From positions 1 through 53,797 of the forward strand of contig NZ_CALHIF010000013.1 of the NCBI RefSeq assembly GCF_938030755.1: DNA of 53,797 bases, given 5' to 3'. The notes below the pieces were generated by a model. The model was given only the letters and a program-made list of their open reading frames with translations. It made no database searches and was not told the origin of the DNA. The position numbers and the translations under genes are program-made. Shown here in pieces: positions 24,246 through 32,713 of this stretch (positions are counted from its first letter, which is position 1; each line of letters begins with the position of its first letter). Source of the DNA: an uncultured Granulicatella sp. Its GTDB lineage: Bacteria; Bacillota; Bacilli; Lactobacillales; Aerococcaceae.

Positions 24246-24358
24246 ATGAAGCCAGAAGAGTATTCTTGGAATGAGTGGGAACAAAATATTTATATCAATG
24301 GGAAAGAGAACGACAAATCGCATTAGCGCGAGACTTTTTAAAGAAAGTAGGACACTAA
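24246..24358 (+). pseudogene. Small gene broken by a frameshift
   Basis: ATG 24246 has GAGG upstream and a TATAAT about 40 bases before it. The frame reads MKPEEYSWNEWEQNIYI and soon hits TAG. In the shifted frame it continues as WERERQIALARDFLKKVGH and TAA. The two halves together make a plausible 37-residue protein of unknown function located directly before a GNAT gene. Confidence 0.45.
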
Positions 24359-24360
24359 AG

Positions 24361-24831
24361 ATGAACATGATTATTAGAGAAATTATAGATAAAGAGGAAA
24401 AAGAATCGATTTCAAAAGAAGTTTTATATGATCTTCCAGAATGGTTTGGAATGCCAGAAAGCACGCAGGAATATGTTGATGATGCGATGGACAAACCATT
24501 TCTCGCTTGTTTTGTAGAGGATAAACTCGCAGGATATGTTGTGTTGAATGCTACGAGTGAGGATTGTGCAGATATTTTTGTGATGGGAGTCAAAAAGGAA
24601 TTTCACCGCAAAGGAATCGGCCAAAAATTAAATAAGGCGTATGAGCAACTAGCCAGGAGTTTAGGGTACACTTATTCCCAAGTGAAAACTGTAAAAATGG
24701 GGCATTACGAACAGTATGATGATACGAATCTTTTTTATAAGGCGATGGGGTATAAGGAGTTAGAATGCTTCCCGACTTTGTGGGATGAATGGAATCCGTG
24801 TCAAATCTATATTAAATATTTAGGGGAATGA
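24361..24831 (+). CDS. GNAT-family N-acetyltransferase
   Basis: 156 residues from ATG 24361. Acetyl-CoA loop in FVMGVKKEFHRKGIGQKLNK (RKGIGQ), followed by YEQLARSLGYTYSQVKTV and NLFYKAMGYKELECFP. N-terminal LYDLPEWFGMPESTQEYVDD is the typical substrate-side region of a Firmicutes GNAT subfamily. Substrate unknown. The start is two bases after the stop of the small broken gene, hinting at former coupling. Confidence 0.85.
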   Translation: MNMIIREIIDKEEKESISKEVLYDLPEWFGMPESTQEYVDDAMDKPFLACFVEDKLAGYVVLNATSEDCADIFVMGVKKEFHRKGIGQKLNKAYEQLARSLGYTYSQVKTVKMGHYEQYDDTNLFYKAMGYKELECFPTLWDEWNPCQIYIKYLGE

Positions 24832-24874
24832 AGCGGAAGATTACAACAGGAAATAGGAAATAAAGGAGAGTTCG

Positions 24875-25909
24875 ATGAAAGTAAAGAAGATTGGTATCGT
24901 CAGTTTGTCTAGCGGCATTTTAGGAGAGAGTTCTATTCAACATGAACTCAATCTTGGGAAAAAACGTTTAGAAGAATATGGGGTAGAAGTTGTGTTTTTA
25001 CCTCATGCATTAAAAGGGCTTGAATTTATAAAGCAACATCCAGAATGTAGAGCAAAAGACTTACTAACTGCTTTTCAAGATGATTCGATAGATATGATTT
25101 TATGTGCCATTGGCGGAGATGATACGTATCGCTTACTCCCTTATTTGTTTGAACAAGACGCGCTTAAAAAAGTCGCTAAGCAAAAGATTTTTTTAGGGTT
25201 CTCAGATACGACCATCAATCATTTGATGTTGCATAAGGTGGGCGTTCGCAGTTTCTATGGACAAGCCTTTTTACCGGATGTGTGTGAACTTTCAAGTGAA
25301 ATGCTTCCGTATACAAAATCGTATTTTGAGGAATTACTGACAACAGGAAGAATTACAGAAATCCGACCAAGCGATATCTGGGTTCAAGAAAGAGAAGACT
25401 TTAGTGAAAAAGGGCTAGGGGTTTCGATGCCAAGTTTTCCAAATCAAGGGTTTGAGTTGCTTTCAGGGGATGCGCAGTTTACAGGACAAATTCTAGGAGG
25501 GTGCTTGGAATCCATGTCGGAATGTCTTGAAAATTCAAGATATGAGGATACGGTTCGCCTCGTACAACAGTATCAACTATTTCCTACTTTAGAAGAATGG
25601 AAAGGAAAAATTCTTCTGTTAGAGACGAGTGAAGAACAGCCGACTCCTGAACGCTTCCAAAAGATGATTCAAACGCTAGAACGCTATGGCCTTTTTGATG
25701 TGGTGTCCGGAGTGCTTGTTGGGAAACCACAAGATGAAACCTATTATGAAGAGTATAAAGAGATTCTCGTGGAAGAATTAGGGGAGAAGCATCTATCCAT
25801 TGTTTACAATATTAATGTTGGACATGCTACCCCTCGTTGTATCATTCCTTTTGGGATTGAAGCCCAAGTGGATGTGGACGACCAAGTGATTCGTTTTATC
25901 TATGAATAA
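24875..25909 (+). CDS. S66-family LD-carboxypeptidase / MccF-like peptidase
   Basis: 344 residues. The S66 serine nucleophile is Ser110 in FLGFSDTTINHLML, with CAIGGDDTYRLLPYL ahead of it. The Glu is in KILLLETSEE and the His in NVGHATPRCIIPFG. Family members cleave L,D-bonds in murein peptides or inactivate microcin C-type peptide-nucleotides (MccF). MccF-like proteins are usually this length, so both roles are possible. AAAGGAG precedes the ATG. Confidence 0.9.
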   Translation: MKVKKIGIVSLSSGILGESSIQHELNLGKKRLEEYGVEVVFLPHALKGLEFIKQHPECRAKDLLTAFQDDSIDMILCAIGGDDTYRLLPYLFEQDALKKVAKQKIFLGFSDTTINHLMLHKVGVRSFYGQAFLPDVCELSSEMLPYTKSYFEELLTTGRITEIRPSDIWVQEREDFSEKGLGVSMPSFPNQGFELLSGDAQFTGQILGGCLESMSECLENSRYEDTVRLVQQYQLFPTLEEWKGKILLLETSEEQPTPERFQKMIQTLERYGLFDVVSGVLVGKPQDETYYEEYKEILVEELGEKHLSIVYNINVGHATPRCIIPFGIEAQVDVDDQVIRFIYE

Positions 25910-25932
25910 TAAAATTACAGAAGTGAGAGTAA

Positions 25933-25976
25933 TGAAGCAGACTCGAATGTGGAAGAGGAGTCTGCTTTCATTTTTC
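25933..25976 (+). terminator. Rho-independent terminator
   Basis: GAAGCAGACTC pairs with GAGTCTGCTTTC, then ATTTTTC. Confidence 0.75.
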
Positions 25977-26143
25977 TACAACGGTGATATTTTCCAAGAT
26001 GTATTTACTGACAAATGGGAATAGAAATGCCATAATGAGGTGAATTCTAACAAAATTAGGTATGAGATGAATAATGATGCTATCGCTACTGTATCGATGA
26101 ATCCATACCTGAGAAGCAAAACTCTTATGGAAAAGGAGTAAAT

Positions 26144-26713
26144 ATGGAAACAAAAAGATGTGATTGGGCTAACCATAGTCTACTTGAACAAAAATACCAC
26201 GATGAAAAGTGGGGAGTCCCTATCTTTGATGATAAGGAATTATTTAAGATGCTTTGTTTAGAAGGAATGCAAGCGGGGCTTAGTTGGTCTACAATCCTTC
26301 AAAAAATGGAAGGACTGTGTAAAGCTTTTGATAACTTTGATCCTGACATCGTGGTGAATTATGATGAAGAAAAGGAGGCAGAGCTCCTTCAAAATAAAGA
26401 AATCATCCGAAATCGATTGAAAGTAAAATCTGTTGCGAATAACGCCAAAGCTTACTTTAAGATATGTGAAGAGTTTGGGTCGTTTAGTGACTATTTATGG
26501 GGATTCGTTAATCATACCCCAATCATTAATTCTTGGAAATCCATCACAGAAGTCCCAGCAAAAACGGAGCTTTCGGACAAGATTAGTAAAGATTTGAAGA
26601 AAAGAGGCTTTAAGTTTATTGGATCTACTATTACTTATGCATTTATGCAATCGGTAGGGATGGTAAATGACCACCTTTTGGACTGTAAGTTTAGAAGGGT
26701 AGAGAAGAATTAA
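26144..26713 (+). CDS. tag: DNA-3-methyladenine glycosylase I
   Basis: 189 residues, full length. Removes 3-methyladenine from alkylated DNA in base excision repair. Zinc ligands expected for Tag are visible: Cys6 in RCDW, His19 in KYHDEKWG, and the C-terminal VNDHLLDC pair. The base pocket region LFKMLCLEGMQAGLSW contains the catalytic Glu40. AAAAGGAG precedes the ATG. Confidence 0.95.
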   Translation: METKRCDWANHSLLEQKYHDEKWGVPIFDDKELFKMLCLEGMQAGLSWSTILQKMEGLCKAFDNFDPDIVVNYDEEKEAELLQNKEIIRNRLKVKSVANNAKAYFKICEEFGSFSDYLWGFVNHTPIINSWKSITEVPAKTELSDKISKDLKKRGFKFIGSTITYAFMQSVGMVNDHLLDCKFRRVEKN

Positions 26714-26750
26714 ATAAAATTTTTAATAGGAGAAAGGTGAAGGAGAAAAC

Positions 26751-27035
26751 ATGAAAAAAATTGCTTCAAAAGAGTTTAAAGAATTATACCAAACTAGTGA
26801 AATCACGGTATTAGATGTACGAGAAAAGGGAGAATTTCAAGACGGACATATTGCAAATGCAAAGAACTATCCTTTAAGTACATTGGAACAAGAATACACA
26901 ACATTAAATCCTGAGCAAAAATACTACGTAATTTGTCAAGGGGGCATGCGTTCAGCAAGAGCTTGTGAATTTTTAGAGGCAAAAGGGTTTGATGTGACGA
27001 ATGTTGAAGGTGGGATGAATCAGTGGCAAGCTTAG
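26751..27035 (+). CDS. Rhodanese-like domain protein
   Basis: 94 residues, one rhodanese domain: VLDVREKGEFQDGHIANAKN and the active loop CQGGMRS with Cys62. It carries a persulfide on the cysteine for sulfur transfer or redox roles. It overlaps the next gene by 13 bases, so translation is coupled. Confidence 0.92.
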   Translation: MKKIASKEFKELYQTSEITVLDVREKGEFQDGHIANAKNYPLSTLEQEYTTLNPEQKYYVICQGGMRSARACEFLEAKGFDVTNVEGGMNQWQA

Positions 27036-27580
27036 TGCAAACGAACAAGGTGCAATTGTTGCCTTTTAGCAAAAGCTACCTGCAAACGATTTGGAAGATT
27101 GGTTTTTCAACGGAGAAGCCAGAGTGGACGAAATGGAACGCACCGTACTTTAATGATTATCGTAAGTTTGACGATGCCAAAAGCTTCGAAGAAAGTCCTG
27201 TTGCAGCCTTCTTAATGGGCGAAGATTGCCGGTGTATTGTCGCTGGAGACCAGCCTGTGGGGATGGTTTCAAAATCATGGGTGGATGAAGCCACGCGATG
27301 GCTAGAAATCGGGATTGTGATTTACGATGATCAGTTGTGGGGGCAAGGGATTGCGACAATAGCGTTGAAAATGTGGGCAGATGCTATTTTTAATGAAATA
27401 AGAGCCCTTGAACACATTGGGATGACGACTTGGAGCGGGAACAGTGCGATGATGGCCGTTGCTGAAAAATTAGGGTTCCTAAAAGAAGGTCAAATCCGTA
27501 AAGTCCGTTACTATCAAGGAAAGTATTATGACAGCGTAAAGTATGGAATTTTACGCGAAGAGTGGACTGCGAGAGTATAA
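27023..27580 (+). CDS. GNAT-family acetyltransferase, RimJ/RimL type
   Basis: 185 residues from GTG 27023 inside the rhodanese gene, with AAGGTGGGA upstream. The cofactor site is LEIGIVIYDDQLWGQGIATI with loop GQGIA, followed by NSAMMAVAEKLGFLKEGQ. Substrate unknown. Tight overlap with the rhodanese suggests joint regulation, perhaps no functional link. Confidence 0.88.
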   Translation: MASLVQTNKVQLLPFSKSYLQTIWKIGFSTEKPEWTKWNAPYFNDYRKFDDAKSFEESPVAAFLMGEDCRCIVAGDQPVGMVSKSWVDEATRWLEIGIVIYDDQLWGQGIATIALKMWADAIFNEIRALEHIGMTTWSGNSAMMAVAEKLGFLKEGQIRKVRYYQGKYYDSVKYGILREEWTARV

Positions 27581-27588
27581 CAATAAAG

Positions 27589-27620
27589 AAAGAGACTGAT
27601 TACGCGAATCAGTCTCTTTT
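27589..27620. terminator. Bidirectional terminator
   Basis: AAAGAGACTGATT pairs with AATCAGTCTCTTT around ACGCG. It lies between convergent genes and serves both strands. A similar hairpin lies at 29062-29097. Confidence 0.85.
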
Positions 27621-27633
27621 AGTATATTTGTCA

Positions 27634-28290
27634 TTATTTTCCAGGAGTTTTTGGATCTAAGCCAAATGATTGTTCTAAAATTGGTCTTAAATTATTTATC
27701 GTATCCGCTGTACCTTCTATTGCGATAGCGTACACTTTATCACCTTTTTGAACGACCCATTCGTACATGTATTTACCATCAGAGAATGCGATTTTCATTA
27801 AGTAGGCATCCTCTCCAGCAAATTTAGCTCTTGAGCCTTGTAAACTAGTCTGTTGTTTGTCATTTTGCCAGTGGTCATACAAACGATTCGCAATTAACTC
27901 TGCGCCAAATGTTTCTCCGGTAGCAAGTTTGACAGAGTCTTTAGTGTACGAGTTCATTGATAATACATTGTATTTATCTGGTGAAGAAAACTGGAATTGA
28001 GAACCAGTATTTTTATCTTGGTATGCGACCCAATCTTTAGGAACATTGACATAACCAGATGCTTCACGGCCAACACGTTGAGTGTCTGAAAGTGAAATTT
28101 CTTTAGTGGTAGAAGAAGCGCCAGCAGTTGTTGTCGGAGCGGTTGTAGTGGGTGCAACTGTAGTTTCTTTAGCGACTTCAGTAGTTGGCGCTGCAGTAGT
28201 ATCCAATGTTTTCTTTTCTTCGTTCCCGCAAGCGGCTACCATTAATACGGATAAAAGCATTACAGAACTTAATAAAATTTTGTTTTTCAT
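27634..28290 (-). CDS. Thr-rich-linker lipoprotein, paralogue 1
   Basis: 218 residues. Lipobox VAAC (Cys21) after a signal helix, then a Thr/Ala/Pro-rich linker to about residue 65. The mature domain begins ISLSDTQRVG and includes GYVNVPKDWVAYQDKNTG, FAGEDAYLMKIAFSDGKYMY and ends FGLDPKTPGK. Two tandem paralogues follow upstream in the same orientation. Domain family not recognised; a small secreted binding fold is inferred from the beta-rich pattern. Confidence 0.75.
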   Translation of the reverse strand: MKNKILLSSVMLLSVLMVAACGNEEKKTLDTTAAPTTEVAKETTVAPTTTAPTTTAGASSTTKEISLSDTQRVGREASGYVNVPKDWVAYQDKNTGSQFQFSSPDKYNVLSMNSYTKDSVKLATGETFGAELIANRLYDHWQNDKQQTSLQGSRAKFAGEDAYLMKIAFSDGKYMYEWVVQKGDKVYAIAIEGTADTINNLRPILEQSFGLDPKTPGK

Positions 28291-28326
28291 AAAAATTATT
28301 CTCCTTTATTTAGTTCAGATTTTTGA

Positions 28327-28956
28327 TTATTGTCCGGGAGTTTTTGCCTCTAAGCTCCATGTTTGTTCGAGAACAGGTCTTAAAGCATTAAGCATTTCCT
28401 CAGAACCTTCAGTTTCGATGGCGTATATCTTCTCACCTTTTTGGAAAAACCAACAGAGGTAGTATTTACCATCTGTAAATAGAACTTTCAGTAAGAAAGC
28501 CTCCTCGCCAGCGAATTTGGCTTTTACACCTTTTATTTGGTCGACCTCTTTTGAGTTTTTAAGCTTAGCATATGTACGGTTAGACATTAACTCTGCACCA
28601 AATGTTTCACCGCTTCCAAGTTCTACTTTATCTTTAGTGAAATTGTATAGTGCCACAGCATTATATTGATCTGGTGAAACATATAGTAATTTAGTTTCGC
28701 TATTCTTAGTCCAGTCTTTAGGGATATTGACATAACCAGTATCAGCATTCCCGATTCGTTGAGTGTCTGCAAGTGAGATTTGTTTTACGTCAGATGAAGT
28801 CCCAGCAGTTGTTGTAGCCGTTACAGTTGCAGTTGTATTTGCTTGGGTTGTTGGTGCTGCTGTTGTCTCCGTTGATTTCTTTTCACCGTTCCCGCAAGCT
28901 GCTACCATTAACGCAGATAGAAGCATTACGGAACCTAATAAAATTTTATTTTTCAA
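28327..28956 (-). CDS. Thr-rich-linker lipoprotein, paralogue 2
   Basis: 209 residues from TTG 28956, chosen because the protein then starts (M)KNKILLGSVMLL as in the paralogues and GAGGAG lies ten bases upstream. Lipobox VAAC and a Thr/Ala/Val-rich linker are followed by the domain ISLADTQRIG...GYVNIPKDW, FAGEEAFLLKVLFTDGKYYL and a PGQ end. Divergence from paralogues 1 and 3 is spread through the mature domain, so the duplication is old. Confidence 0.72.
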   Translation of the reverse strand: MKNKILLGSVMLLSALMVAACGNGEKKSTETTAAPTTQANTTATVTATTTAGTSSDVKQISLADTQRIGNADTGYVNIPKDWTKNSETKLLYVSPDQYNAVALYNFTKDKVELGSGETFGAELMSNRTYAKLKNSKEVDQIKGVKAKFAGEEAFLLKVLFTDGKYYLCWFFQKGEKIYAIETEGSEEMLNALRPVLEQTWSLEAKTPGQ

Positions 28957-29061
28957 GATAATTGTTCTCCTCAACAGACTTATTATATTTGTATTATAAC
29001 ACGTAGCAGATTGAATTTAAATAAAAAACATTTTACAAAGGCTGAGGAAAGATAGGGTATC

Positions 29062-29097
29062 AAAAAAGAGACTAGTCGCGTGGATTAGTCTCTTTTA
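29062..29097 (-). terminator. Terminator downstream of paralogue 3
   Basis: AAAAGAGACTA pairs with TAGTCTCTTTT; on the minus strand the stem is followed by a T-run. Near-copy of the hairpin at 27589. Confidence 0.75.
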
Positions 29098-29109
29098 GGT
29101 TGTTATTGA

Positions 29110-29763
29110 TTATTTTCCAGGATTCTTAGGATCTAGCCCCCAAGTTTGTTCGATCAGTGCAATCATTGTTACAATCGTCTTTTTGTCTCCTTCAAAAGAA
29201 GCGGTATAGACTTTATCTCCTTTTTCGAAAATCCAAGTAAAGTAGTATTTACCGTCTTTCATTAAGAGTTGTAAGAGGAAAGCATCCATTCCGGATACTT
29301 TTGTTTTAGAACCTTGGATTTTATCAACGTTTTGTTGACCACTCCAGCTAGCTGCTAGACGATTGGCAATCATTTCTGCTCCCCAAGTTTCTCCTTCACC
29401 AGGTTGTGCTTGATCTTGAGTAAATCCATTTAATGTAATAATATTGTACCCATCTAAAGCGGAGTACTGGAATTGTGGACCACCATTCACATCTTTAAAG
29501 TTGACCCAATCTTTAGGAACGTTGACGTATCCAGTATCGTCTCGTCCAACACGTTGAGTGTCATTGAGTGAGATTTCTTTTTCTTCTGAAGAAGCTCCAG
29601 TTGTTGTCGGCGCTTGAGTGGTTGCTTGCGTAGTTGTTTCTTTAACGGCTTCCGTAGTTTGAACAGTAGTCGTTTCTTTTGTTTCTTTAGTAGAGTTACC
29701 GCATGCCGCAAATACAAGAGCAGAAAGAACAGTAACAGAGCCTAATAAAATTTTGTTTTTCAT
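29110..29763 (-). CDS. Thr-rich-linker lipoprotein, paralogue 3
   Basis: 217 residues. Lipobox FAAC (Cys21), linker of alternating Thr/Glu/Gln, then ISLNDTQRVG, GYVNVPKDWVNFKDVNGG, GMDAFLLQLLMKDGKYYF and a C-terminal GLDPKNPGK, close to paralogue 1. Each of the three genes has its own upstream promoter-like region, and a terminator separates this one from the others. Confidence 0.75.
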   Translation of the reverse strand: MKNKILLGSVTVLSALVFAACGNSTKETKETTTVQTTEAVKETTTQATTQAPTTTGASSEEKEISLNDTQRVGRDDTGYVNVPKDWVNFKDVNGGPQFQYSALDGYNIITLNGFTQDQAQPGEGETWGAEMIANRLAASWSGQQNVDKIQGSKTKVSGMDAFLLQLLMKDGKYYFTWIFEKGDKVYTASFEGDKKTIVTMIALIEQTWGLDPKNPGK

Positions 29764-29946
29764 CGTTACACTCCTAAAATATGAATTTATAGCATTAGTG
29801 TATCATTTTTTAAGATTTTTTAAAAGTTCAGTCATTAGTTTGTCGGCTTTGATAAAAGTTAGCCCTAAACATTAGAGATGAATCAGATACCAGCTTATTT
29901 CAATAGATGGTATAATAGAATTACGATTAATAATGAGGTGAGACTT

Positions 29947-30168
29947 ATGCACACGGTAAAAACTATCCTATTTGTTCTCGGGAAAACCTTTGCTGTTTTT
30001 GGATATCTCATCGTGTTCAAAAAGCAGTATGGGCTCATCAATGATTTCAAAGCACGGAAGAGGGCGGGGAGCCAAAAGGATATAGATGCGATTCGAGTTG
30101 GGCAAGTTGAGTTAATCCTAGGTATTGGATTGCTTCTACTATTTGTGTTATTAATGATATTTACGTAG
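29947..30168 (+). CDS. Small DUF3784-like membrane protein
   Basis: 73 residues. Two helices (about 4-22 and 50-72) flank a cationic loop KKQYGLINDFKARKRAGSQ that is typical of DUF3784 proteins. ATG 29947 is preceded by GAGGTGAG. Function unknown. Confidence 0.65.
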   Translation: MHTVKTILFVLGKTFAVFGYLIVFKKQYGLINDFKARKRAGSQKDIDAIRVGQVELILGIGLLLLFVLLMIFT

Positions 30169-30196
30169 AGAAAAACGGTAGAAAGAGAGTTTAGCA

Positions 30197-30718
30197 GTGA
30201 AGGAATTAGCATTAACATTAGAAGATACGCAGTGGGAGAAGACGACGATTACGCATGATCGAAGTATTGTGCGAGCGATTGTGGTAGATGAAGATGGGTA
30301 TTTTTACTTCGTTCGTGTACATCGCGATGATATCTTTGGGACTGGCGTTTTTATCGAGACTGCTGGTGGAGGCGTAGAAGAAGGGGAATCCACAGAAGAA
30401 GCCATCCACCGCGAACTAAAGGAAGAACTAGGCGTCAAGGTCAATGTCCTTTGTAAAATTGGCCTAGTTAGTGACCACTACAATCAGATTCACCGTCACA
30501 ATTTAAATCATTACTATCTTTGTCGGATTAAGTCTTTCGGGAAAACCGAGATGACTCCAGTAGAACAAGAGGAATTTCAATTATCGACATTAAAGCTAAC
30601 TTATGAAGAGGCTGTTTCTGAGTACCGAAAGTGTGCTTCTAAACCATGGGGAGTACTTCTTGCAAATCGCGAATTACCCGTTCTTGAATGGGCGAAAGAA
30701 TGGTTAGCTTCTGAATAG
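30197..30718 (+). CDS. Nudix hydrolase
   Basis: 173 residues from GTG 30197. Complete Nudix box: GGGVEEGESTEEAIHREL then KEELGV. The domain resembles ADP-ribose/ADP-sugar-type Nudix proteins, but the substrate is unknown. It is 28 bases after the small membrane protein and ends before a terminator. Confidence 0.88.
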   Translation: MKELALTLEDTQWEKTTITHDRSIVRAIVVDEDGYFYFVRVHRDDIFGTGVFIETAGGGVEEGESTEEAIHRELKEELGVKVNVLCKIGLVSDHYNQIHRHNLNHYYLCRIKSFGKTEMTPVEQEEFQLSTLKLTYEEAVSEYRKCASKPWGVLLANRELPVLEWAKEWLASE

Positions 30719-30727
30719 AAAATATAT

Positions 30728-30758
30728 GACCTGGCAGAAATACCAGGTCTTTCTTTTT
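30728..30758 (+). terminator. Rho-independent terminator
   Basis: GACCTGG-CAGAAATA-CCAGGTC followed by TTTCTTTTT. Nearly identical to the terminator at 31511. Confidence 0.85.
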
Positions 30759-30869
30759 ATAAAAAACGTATTGAGAAAAAATAACGTAATCAAATTATGA
30801 GAGGAGGGCGAATGAAATTGTGGCTAAATTATGGTACAATTAAGTCGCAAAATAAAAGGAGGAATGAAT

Positions 30870-31127
30870 ATGAAAATTATTCCGATGAGAGATTTAAAAA
30901 ATACAGTTGAAGTAGAAAGACAATGCAAAGAAGAACAAGGACCTATTTTTGTGACTAAAAATGGGTATGGGAGATTAGTCGTGATGGATATCGAATATTA
31001 TGAAAGTACAATTCAAAAAATGGAAGAAGCTCGCTTATTGATTGAAGCACTTGAAGATGTCAAAGAAGGTCGTGTGCTAGATGGAAAAGAGGCACTTCTA
31101 AAATTGAGGGAGAAGTATGGAATATGA
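30870..31127 (+). CDS. Antitoxin, Phd/YefM-like
   Basis: 85 residues from ATG 30870 with AAGGAGG upstream (ATG 30864 is an in-frame alternative). N-terminal MKIIPMRDLKNTVEVERQC and PIFVTKNGYGRLVVMDIEYY are the Phd/YefM DNA-binding fold. The C-terminal helix (LKLREKYGI) would wrap the toxin. It overlaps the toxin gene by 11 bases, the classic arrangement, and should autorepress the operon. Confidence 0.9.
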   Translation: MKIIPMRDLKNTVEVERQCKEEQGPIFVTKNGYGRLVVMDIEYYESTIQKMEEARLLIEALEDVKEGRVLDGKEALLKLREKYGI

Positions 31128-31476
31128 GTTTGAACTGACCGAAAAAGCGAATAATGATATTGAAGGGATTCTCTATTATCTTTCCAAAAGATTAATGACT
31201 CCACAATCAGCCACTCGTTTTATGGATACACTGATGAAAGGATTCAATCGCATTTGTACATTCCCTGAGAGTGGAGAAGTTTTAGATAACAAATTTGTTC
31301 CAACAGATATGATTCGAAGGGTTCTGATTGGGAGATATGTCATTTATTACCTCGTCATGAAGAGAAAAAAGAAAGTTCTGATATTGAGAGTATCTCATGA
31401 ATTAAGAGACGTGAGAAATATCCTTCGACATACAGACTTTAATATCGAAGAATCTAGTTCAATGCTCTTAGTTTAG
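31117..31476 (+). CDS. RelE/ParE-family toxin
   Basis: 119 residues. Signature stretches are YEFELTEKANNDIEGILYYL, FPESGEVLDN and RRVLIGRYVIYYLVMKRKKK followed by VLILRVSHELRDVRNIL, the ParE/RelE beta-sheet and the C-terminal region. RelE members cut mRNA on the ribosome, ParE members poison gyrase; the sequence looks closer to ParE/RelE mixed types, so the target is open. Paired with the overlapping antitoxin. Confidence 0.9.
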   Translation: MEYEFELTEKANNDIEGILYYLSKRLMTPQSATRFMDTLMKGFNRICTFPESGEVLDNKFVPTDMIRRVLIGRYVIYYLVMKRKKKVLILRVSHELRDVRNILRHTDFNIEESSSMLLV

Positions 31477-31510
31477 CAAATCAAAGAGATGAATTATGGG
31501 TGACGTAGAC

Positions 31511-31538
31511 GACCTGGCAGAAATGCCAGGTCTTTTTC
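31511..31538 (+). terminator. Rho-independent terminator
   Basis: GACCTGG-CAGAAATG-CCAGGTC then TTTTTC. One base different from the 30728 stem-loop, so the toxin-antitoxin pair is bracketed by two copies. Confidence 0.85.
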
Positions 31539-31677
31539 TGTTATCGATATACCCTATACGTTTTTTACACTCGAAAGGACGAAATTTAAATAAAAACACT
31601 ATTGTATTCAAGTTGAGGGAGGTCTATACTGAAACTAATAAGGGAGTTTTTAATAAAGTATATTAGGGGGAATTAGG

Positions 31678-32670
31678 GTGAAAATTCGTTCGAATTGGAA
31701 ATTGGGGTTATTGGTTCTGGCTTGTGTTTCTTTAGCAGCATGTGGGGGGCGTAAAGAAGAGACTAAGTCAACGACAGAGACAGTAGTGACCGTCACGACC
31801 GTCGAAACGACGACAGTGGCACCGGCTAAATTACCAGATTCTTTACTTCCTTTTAAAAAGGAGAAACAATTGGTGTTGGGGGAACTGGATAAGCTGGAGC
31901 GTTCTACATCAGCACATATTCAACTGAATATTAAAGATAAACCAAAAGCTAAGAGAGAACCAAAAATCAGTGTGGATCCAGTTGGTTGGCATAATTATAA
32001 GATGCCAATTGATGATTCAGGAAGTGGAAAAGAAGCTTGGTTGATGAATCGTGGTCATTTAGTAGGATACCAATTTAGCGGACTCGATAATGAGTTGCGT
32101 AATTTAACACCGATGACAGCCTTATTAAATACAGGAAGCTTGTCGGATAAGGATTCCGCGAACAAAACCGCGATGCTTTTCTATGAGAATAATCTTGCGG
32201 ATTGGATAAATGCTCATCCGAATGATTGGTTGGATTATAAGGTAACGCCAATCTATCAAGGAGATGAATTGATTCCACGTCAAGTTGAGTTGCAGTATGC
32301 TGGAATAAAGAGCGATGGAACTCTGATGAAAATTTCTTTTGGAACAAAATAAGAGAAAACGGATGAAGACGGTGTAACTCATGTAATTCTAGAGAATACA
32401 TCACCAAATGCAAAAATTGACTATGCAACGGGGAATGCGGAACCATTATTTGCAAAGAAGAAAGTGGAAACAACACAAGCAACGACTGTAAATCAAGAAG
32501 AAAAAATTACTGTATATGTAGCTAATAAAGGGAAATCAGATGTTTACTGGTACTATAAAGAAAATATGCCAGGAAATACGAATAAGAAGAATATTGTGGA
32601 AATGACAGAGGCGGAAGCAAAACGCCAAGGGAAAATCCATACGTCTAAAGAAAAGAGATATCGACCATAA
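31678..32670 (+). pseudogene. DNA/RNA non-specific endonuclease lipoprotein, interrupted by an in-frame stop
   Basis: GTG 31678 opens a lipoprotein (lipobox LAAC), Thr/Val-rich linker, then an EndA/NUC-like nuclease domain: DPVGWHNYKMP, the active loop LMNRGHLVGYQFSG with the catalytic His, and RNLTPMTALLNTG. At 32350-32352 a TAA interrupts, but the same frame continues to 32670 with VTHVILENTSPNAKIDYATG and a C-terminal tail ending HTSKEKRYRP. Full length would be 330 residues. One substitution has therefore truncated it at 224. The truncated product keeps the catalytic loop but loses the last strands, so activity is doubtful. Confidence 0.85.
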
Positions 32671-32671
32671 G

Positions 32672-32713
32672 AAAAAGTGACCACCGTACAATTAGTATGG
32701 TGGTCACTTTTTT
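32672..32713. terminator. Bidirectional terminator
   Basis: AAAAAGTGACCACC pairs with GGTGGTCACTTTTTT. Between convergent nuclease and niaR genes. Confidence 0.85.
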
